NCBI GenBank assembly: GCA_016801845.1
Contig: CM028914.1
Span: 3,270,001-3,334,000, forward strand
Direction: 5' to 3'
Source: Polydactylus sextarius
Lineage: Eukaryota > Chordata > Actinopteri > Polynemidae
DNA length: 64,000 nucleotides
Part shown: piece after piece, positions 62,787 through 64,000 of the stretch
How positions within the stretch are numbered: position 1 is the stretch's first letter
How the letters are laid out: every line of letters begins with the position of its first letter
The notes under the pieces: model-generated
Told to the model about the DNA's origin: nothing
The model's input: only the letters and a program-made list of their open reading frames with translations
Database searches by the model: none
Made by a program: the position numbers and the translations under genes

Positions 62787-63017
62787 GGTAAGAGGAAAGA
62801 CGAACTTTACTTGTTTTAAGAGACACAGTTATGTTATGTTCATGTCATCGTTTTCTCTTTTATCTAATGTGTCATTGTAAAATTGTTACAATTTTTGTTT
62901 TCACCTTTTAGGAAAATGTCCTCCAACAGACACAGACAACTCATCTGAATATGATGAAACCTTCACTTCACTTTGTCTTTTACTGTAATATGTTTATATA
63001 ATAGATATACTAGTGAA

Positions 63018-63023
63018 AATAAA
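63018..63023 (+). terminator. Polyadenylation signal, repeat-protein gene 2
   Basis: AATAAA about 110 bases after the acceptor of a probable 3'UTR exon (CTTTTAG, about 62911). Confidence 0.6.
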
Positions 63024-63158
63024 GTCTACATGTAGATGTTGTTTTTGTGTGAATATTCACTATAGTTTTTTATAACTGATCAGTCAGGAAAAGGTGAATT
63101 ATTTCACTTCTTGTAATTGTTTATTTTTTCACAAAACCAATCCTCATATATCAAACAG

Positions 63159-63298
63159 GAGGGTGCGGATACAACGCAAGAATGTGCAACACTTCTGGTG
63201 TTAACATTGGAAAAACCGACACCAAATCTATTGGATTGTTGTATAATTTTATCTCAGCTGGACCATTTGTGTGTTTATTAGCCGGATACATGTCGTAG
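63159..63298 (+). pseudogene. Relic third repeat exon downstream of gene 2
   Basis: After a usable acceptor (TCAAACAG) the frame reads GGCGYNARMCNTSGVNIGKT, then DTKSIGLLYN, a decayed version of the gene 2 last exon (GLGYNANVGNISGVSIGG). Key Gly/Asn positions are lost, and the frame runs on to a TAG at 63296-63298. It lies past the gene 2 polyadenylation signal, so probably dead, or an alternative terminal exon. Confidence 0.65.
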
Positions 63299-64000
63299 CA
63301 GTTTGCAGTCTAGCTAATTGGTGTTGATCTGCTCCATCGACATAAATATCAATGACCACTAGATGGTAATATAAGACAAGGAGTTTAATAAACAGATTAG
63401 AGAGGATCCATATTAATTCACGTCATTACTGCAGTTTGTGATATGTGCTTTAATGAGTGAACGTTAAAGTTGCTATTCTGAATTCAACCCTAGTTTGAAT
63501 AAACCATCACATACGACAGTAACAGATGTAGACATCTGATGTGATTATGCATTAAATTTCCTTAAGATGCATGAGGATTTTCTCTCATTCCTATTTGTAA
63601 CAAAGTATATGTTTAATTCATGATTTTAAATTATTCTAAAAGTCAACAGAATGAATAAGAAGTACATGAAAAAAATAAAGTTGAAATTATGATTTGATTG
63701 ATTTGATTTGATCACTGTGTTTTGAGGGACTGGACATTTTCTAGACTTAATCAGCTGTTTTATTTGCACAACAGTTGCAGAATTTAACATAAAATGATTT
63801 GCTACAGTTAGATATTCTTACTTGAACATAATTTCCAAATATAACACTAGTTTGTCTGAACAGATATTGCACGATGTAGATGTTTCAGTAGGTATTTCAA
63901 CACATTTCTGTGATCTCTGTGGGGAAGAAGAGTCTTGATGAACGATAAAAACACGTCTTTTAACTGTATTAGGAAGTTCCTCCTCCTGTGTCTCATGTCC
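63299..64000. other. Right-edge intergenic DNA
   Basis: AT-rich; no exon seen. The last bases (AAGTTCCTCCTCC at 63973) recall a motif upstream of gene 2 (61771-61783), possibly hinting at another copy beyond the edge, but the match is short. Confidence 0.4.

Noticed and set aside
63971..64000. Start of a third repeat-protein gene at the right edge
   Set aside because: Only a short similarity to sequence upstream of gene 2; not enough to call.

Overview
This is a stretch of ray-finned (teleost) fish genomic DNA. The genes are split into many short exons with GT-AG introns. AT-rich intergenic DNA is full of microsatellites ((CA)n, (CTAT)n, (TA)n). A fish-style family of palindromic MITEs is scattered through it, and the recognisable proteins are vertebrate.

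Layout, left to right. (1) 242-7682, minus: the 5' three quarters of a CLUH (clustered mitochondria) family gene, cut by the left edge, with an unusual N-terminal exon. (2) 10194-12495, minus: a CCDC92B-like coiled-coil gene. (3) 14784-18667 minus and 19937-23628 plus: two FBXO40-like F-box/zinc-finger genes arranged head to head. (4) 24082-26339, minus: TLCD2-like membrane protein. (5) 27602-35142, plus: a Rieske plus AIF-type oxidoreductase (AIFM3/aifm4-like), 19 exons. (6) 36905-38369, minus: a small Lys-rich gene resembling LIAT1. (7) A CpG-rich first exon near 45 kb and a clear mir-22 hairpin at 51022-51109, read as a mir-22 host gene. (8) 54147-54983, plus: a TRARG1 (TUSC5)-like dispanin. 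(9) 56403-57220, minus: the last three coding exons of GOSR1. (10) 60584-63298, plus: a tandem family of small secreted-type proteins with a 28-residue Gly/Asn/Ile repeat, one repeat per exon, which I do not recognise.

CLUH, CCDC92B, TLCD2, mir-22, LIAT1 and TRARG1 all belong to the human 17p13.3 neighbourhood, so most of the window is a conserved syntenic block. The FBXO40 pair, the AIF-like gene and the repeat-protein family are additions relative to that block. The genes are not an operon. They are independent units with several tail-to-tail pairs (FBXO40-B/TLCD2, TRARG1/GOSR1) and one head-to-head pair (FBXO40-A/B).

The most unusual items are: the 28-residue repeat family at the right end; the CLUH first exon, with an acylation-like start and a run of TQT motifs; an intron present in only one FBXO40 copy that contains a MITE; five copies of a long palindromic TTAA-flanked MITE; and single-base reading-frame breaks in CLUH (two), FBXO40-B (one) and the second repeat gene (one). 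Those breaks may be assembly indels or real decay. Exon boundaries were read by eye from splice consensus, protein homology and reading-frame continuity; no search was run.
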